A stretch of 64,000 nucleotides of DNA, from contig NZ_RBDY01000012.1 of the NCBI RefSeq assembly GCF_003626575.1, forward strand, positions 122,954 through 186,953, read 5' to 3'. The DNA is from Streptomyces radicis (GTDB lineage: Bacteria; Actinomycetota; Actinomycetes; Streptomycetales; Streptomycetaceae). The position numbers and the translations under genes were made by a program. The notes under the pieces were generated by a model. It worked only from the letters and a program-made list of their open reading frames with translations. It searched no databases and was not told where the DNA came from. Of this stretch, positions 60,278 through 64,000 are shown in pieces. The first letter of the stretch is position 1, and each line of letters starts with the position of its first letter.

Positions 60278-61526
60278 CCGCGGCCCCCGACGCCCCGCCG
60301 CGCCCGGCCCTCCCCGGGACCGAGCCCCCCGACACCGCCGTCTCCCCCGACGCCCGCCAGCTCTGGCGGAGCGCCCGCGGCTTCGTCGCCGCCCTCGCCG
60401 TGCTGGTCACCGCGGGCCTGGCCCTCGCCCTCCTCAACGCGGGCGAGGACGGCACCCGCCACCCCCGCGCCGCCACCCCCGACGGCGCCCGCGCCGTCGC
60501 CGAGCTGCTGGCCGACCGCGGCGTCGAGACCACCCTCGTCACCACCGCCCGCGAGGCCGCCGCCGCCACAGGACCCGACTCCACCCTGCTCGTCGTCCGC
60601 CCCGAGGCCCTCACCGACGCCGCCCGCGCCACCGTCGCCCGCACCGCCACGGCCCCCGGCGCCCGCACGGTGCTGCTCGCCCCCGGCCAGGCCGCGTTGA
60701 ACGCGTTCGCCCCGGGCGTCACCGCCGCCGAGCCCGTCCCCGCCGATGAACGCGCCCCCCGCTGCGACGACGCCACCGCCCGCCGCGCGGGCAGCGCCCT
60801 CACCGGCGGCTTCCGCTACGCCACCGGCCCCGGCACCTCCCCGATCACCGCCTGCTACCCCGCCGCGGGGCTGCCGACCCTCCTCACCGTCCCCACCGAA
60901 GGCGACGGCGAGACCGTGCTGCTCGGCACCCACGAGCCGCTGCTCAACGAGCACCTCGACGAGCACGGCAACGCCTCCCTCGCCCTCCAGCTCCTCGGCG
61001 AACGCCCCCACCTGGTGTGGTACCTGCCCTCCCCCGAGGACGCGCCGAGCACAGGCGGCGAGGAGAGCCTGCTCGACCTGCTCGACCCCAGCTGGCGCTG
61101 GGCCACCCTCCAGCTCGCCATCGCCGCCGCCCTGGCCGCCCTCTGGCGAGGCCGCCGCCTCGGCCCGGTCGTCACCGAGCCCCTGCCCGTGACCGTCAGG
61201 GCCGCCGAGGCCACCGAGGGCCGCGCCCGCCTCTACCACCAGGCGAGCGCCAGGGACCGCGCGGCCGAGGCCCTGCGCTCCGGCGCGCGCGCCCGCCTCG
61301 CGCGCCTCACCGGCGTTCCCACCGCCGCCGCGCACGCCCCCGACGCGCTGCCGCGGGCCGTGGCCGCGCACACGGGCGACGGCCCTGAGGCCGTGCACGC
61401 CCTGCTGTTCGGCCCGCCCCCGCCCGACGACCCGTCGCTCGTCCGGCTCGCCGACGACCTCGACGCCCTCGAACGGCGCGTCGCCCCGACCACCGCCCCT
61501 CCGACCGAAGGCAAGGACCACCGCCC

Positions 61527-61530
<4 letters not shown>
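60274..61530 (+). CDS. DUF4350-domain protein
   Basis: A 418-residue protein with one N-terminal membrane helix (about 33-53), an extracytoplasmic DUF4350 domain (about 60-260, TPDGARAVAELLADRGVE) and a second helix (about 275-295, LQLAIAAALAALWRG). The ATG overlaps the previous stop codon (ATGA), and its own stop overlaps the moxR start. Function unknown. Confidence 0.87.
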
Positions 61531-62491
<961 letters not shown>

Positions 62492-62492
<1 letters not shown>

Positions 62493-63799
62493 TGGCGCTC
62501 TCCGGCCGCACGGCACTGCTGGCCGCCGCGGGCGCCCTGGTCGTGGGCCTGCTGCCCGGCTGGGGCGGCATCCTCGCGGTCGCCGTCCCGCTGCTCGCCG
62601 CCGTACTGTTCGACCTGGCCCGCGCGGCCCCGGTCCGCTCGCTGCGCGTCGAACGCTCCGGGGCGACATCGGTGCGCCTCGGCGAGGACGCGGAGGTCAC
62701 CCTCACGGTCACCAACCCTTCGGGCAGAGCGCTGCGCGCGGAGCTGCGCGACGCGTGGCCGCCGAGCAGCTGGCGCCCCGGCACGTCGTTCGCGGCCTCC
62801 CGCCACCGGCTGACGGTCCCGGCGGGCGAACGCCGCAGGCTCACCACGGCGTTGGCCCCGACCCGGCGCGGCGACCACCGCCCGGTGCGCGTCACGGTCC
62901 GCTCGCACGGCCCACTGGGCCTGGCGGCACGTCAGGGCGGCCACGCGGTGCCGTGGACGCTGCGGGTGCTGCCGCCGTTCACCAGCAGGAAGCACCTCCC
63001 GGGCAAGCTGGCCCGCCTCCGCGAGCTCGACGGCCGCACCACGCTGTTGACGCGCGGCGAGGGCACGGAGTTCGACAGCCTGCGGGACTATGTGCCGGGC
63101 GACGACGTCCGCTCGATCGACTGGCGGGCCACGGCCCGGCAGTCCACGGTCGCCGTGCGCACATGGCGGCCCGAACGGGACCGGCACCTGCTGCTTGTCC
63201 TGGACACGGGCCGCACGTCGGCGGGCCGGGTCGGCGACATTCCGCGCCTCGACGCGGCGATGGACGCGGCGCTGCTGCTGACGGCGCTGGCGTCCCAGGC
63301 CGGGGACCGGGTGGATCTGCTGGCCTTCGACCGGGTCGCGCGGACATCGGTGCGCGGCAGGACGGGCGGCGACGTGCTGCCCGCGACGGTGGCGGCGATG
63401 GCCCGTCTCGAGCCCGCGCTGGTGGAGACGGACACGCGCGCGATGGCCGCGGCGGCGCTGGCGACCGCGCCCCGCCGCTCGCTGATCGTCCTGTTCACCG
63501 GCCTCGACACGGCCCCGGTCGAGTCGGGCCTCCTGCCGGTGCTGCCACAACTGACCCACCGCCACACGGTCGTGGTGGTCGCCGTCGCGGACCCCAGGGT
63601 GGCGGAGATGGCGGCGGCCCGGGGCACCGTCCCCGGCGTGTACGAGGCGGCGGCAGCGGCTCAGCACGAGGCGGAACGCGCACGGATCGGTGACCGCCTC
63701 CGCCGCCTGGGCGTGACGGTCGTCGAGGCAGGTCCCGAGGAGCTGCCCCCGGCGGTGGCGGACGCGTACATCACCCTGAAGGCGGCGGGGAAGCTGTAA
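62492..63799 (+). CDS. DUF58-domain protein
   Basis: A 435-residue protein with two N-terminal membrane helices (about 7-45), a beta-rich segment and the DUF58 core (about 190-275, GEGTEFDSLRDYVPGDDVRSIDWRATAR in part; clear pieces REYVPGD-like LRDYVPGDDVRSIDW). A VWA-like C-terminal region follows (LLLVLDTGRTSAG). It starts at TGATG, sharing one base with moxR. Probable client of MoxR. Last gene of the operon. Confidence 0.93.
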
Positions 63800-63825
63800 G
63801 AAAGAAAGCCCGGGGGAAAACAGAA

Positions 63826-63867
63826 ATGGCTGAGGCCCCACAGGAAACCCTGTGGGGCCTCAGCCAT
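63826..63867. terminator. Strong terminator between DUF58 and 5S rRNA
   Basis: A perfect 19-base stem (ATGGCTGAGGCCCCACAGG and its complement) with a four-base loop. On the minus strand it is followed by TTTCTGTTTTC, so it ends the rRNA operon; it can also stop the converging DUF58 transcript. Confidence 0.9.
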
Positions 63868-63881
63868 ATATCAAAGAATTG

Positions 63882-63999
63882 TCCGGCGGTGTCCTACTCT
63901 CCCACACGGTCCCCCATGCAGTACCATCGGCGCAGGGAGGCTTAGCTTCCGGGTTCGGAATGTAACCGGGCGTTTCCCTCCCGCCATGACCACCGGAAC
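63882..63999 (-). rRNA. rrf: 5S ribosomal RNA
   Basis: On the minus strand the sequence runs GTTCCGGTGGTCATGGCG..., contains the conserved ACATTCCGAACCCGGAAGCTAA in part (CCGAACCCGGAAGC), then GCCGATGGTACTGCATGGGG and GGGAGAGTAGGACACCGCCGG. About 118 nt. The 16S and 23S genes should lie beyond the window end. Exact ends are estimated from helix I pairing. Confidence 0.93.
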
Positions 64000-64000
64000 A

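Overview
The window is high-GC actinobacterial chromosome. Its gene content and order match the Streptomyces chromosomal core: malic enzyme / helicase / nnaR-narK; smpB-ftsX-ftsE-prfB-pkaB-pkaA; the 180-kDa NAD-glutamate dehydrogenase; secA; hpf; lpqB-mtrB-mtrA-mtnA; then a MoxR/DUF58 operon next to an rRNA operon. From memory this corresponds to roughly SCO2951-SCO3019 of S. coelicolor. The organism is therefore most likely a Streptomyces or close relative. Long open frames opposite real genes are GC-driven shadows and are left out.

Layout. 0-7 kb: NAD malic enzyme, a HelD/HelR-type RNA-polymerase-associated helicase, the nitrate regulator NnaR (HemD-like domain plus winged helix) and the nitrate transporter NarK, all on the minus strand. 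7.2-11.9 kb: an accessory module with a 45-codon secreted-peptide gene, an ATP-grasp ligase and a shortened DUF1015 protein in one minus-strand operon, diverging from two tandem paralogous TrmB/LuxR-type regulators; a 21-bp palindrome sits in the shared promoter region. 11.9-16.3 kb: a LLM flavin oxidoreductase / MarR / hemerythrin operon with a 22-bp palindromic operator, then a LysR regulator diverging from an MFS transporter across a T-N11-A-type site.

16.2-30.7 kb: a penicillin-binding protein, tmRNA (ssrA) with a tandemly duplicated terminator, smpB, an S41 protease, ftsX and ftsE; a small zinc-ribbon membrane protein; a repeat-rich LAETG surface protein; prfB; the Ser/Thr kinases PkaB and PkaA; and a divergent FHA/FtsK-like protein. 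30.9-38.6 kb: a sugar ABC importer without its ATPase (one permease carries a large inserted domain), a two-domain glycosyltransferase/CDP-glycerol transferase, a methyltransferase and an XRE-cupin regulator.

38.6-64 kb: NAD-glutamate dehydrogenase, a HAD phosphatase, DUF6912 and Rv3235-family proteins, SecA, a YcaQ-like DNA glycosylase, an orphan NarL-type response regulator, the long hibernation factor HPF, a ComF protein, and the lpqB-mtrB-mtrA-mtnA operon with overlapping start/stop codons. A + strand operon of five genes (membrane protein, DUF4129, DUF4350, MoxR, DUF58), mostly with overlapping junctions, meets the 3' end of an rRNA operon (5S rRNA, minus strand) at a strong hairpin. The peptide/ATP-grasp/DUF1015/twin-regulator module is the best candidate here for an undescribed system.
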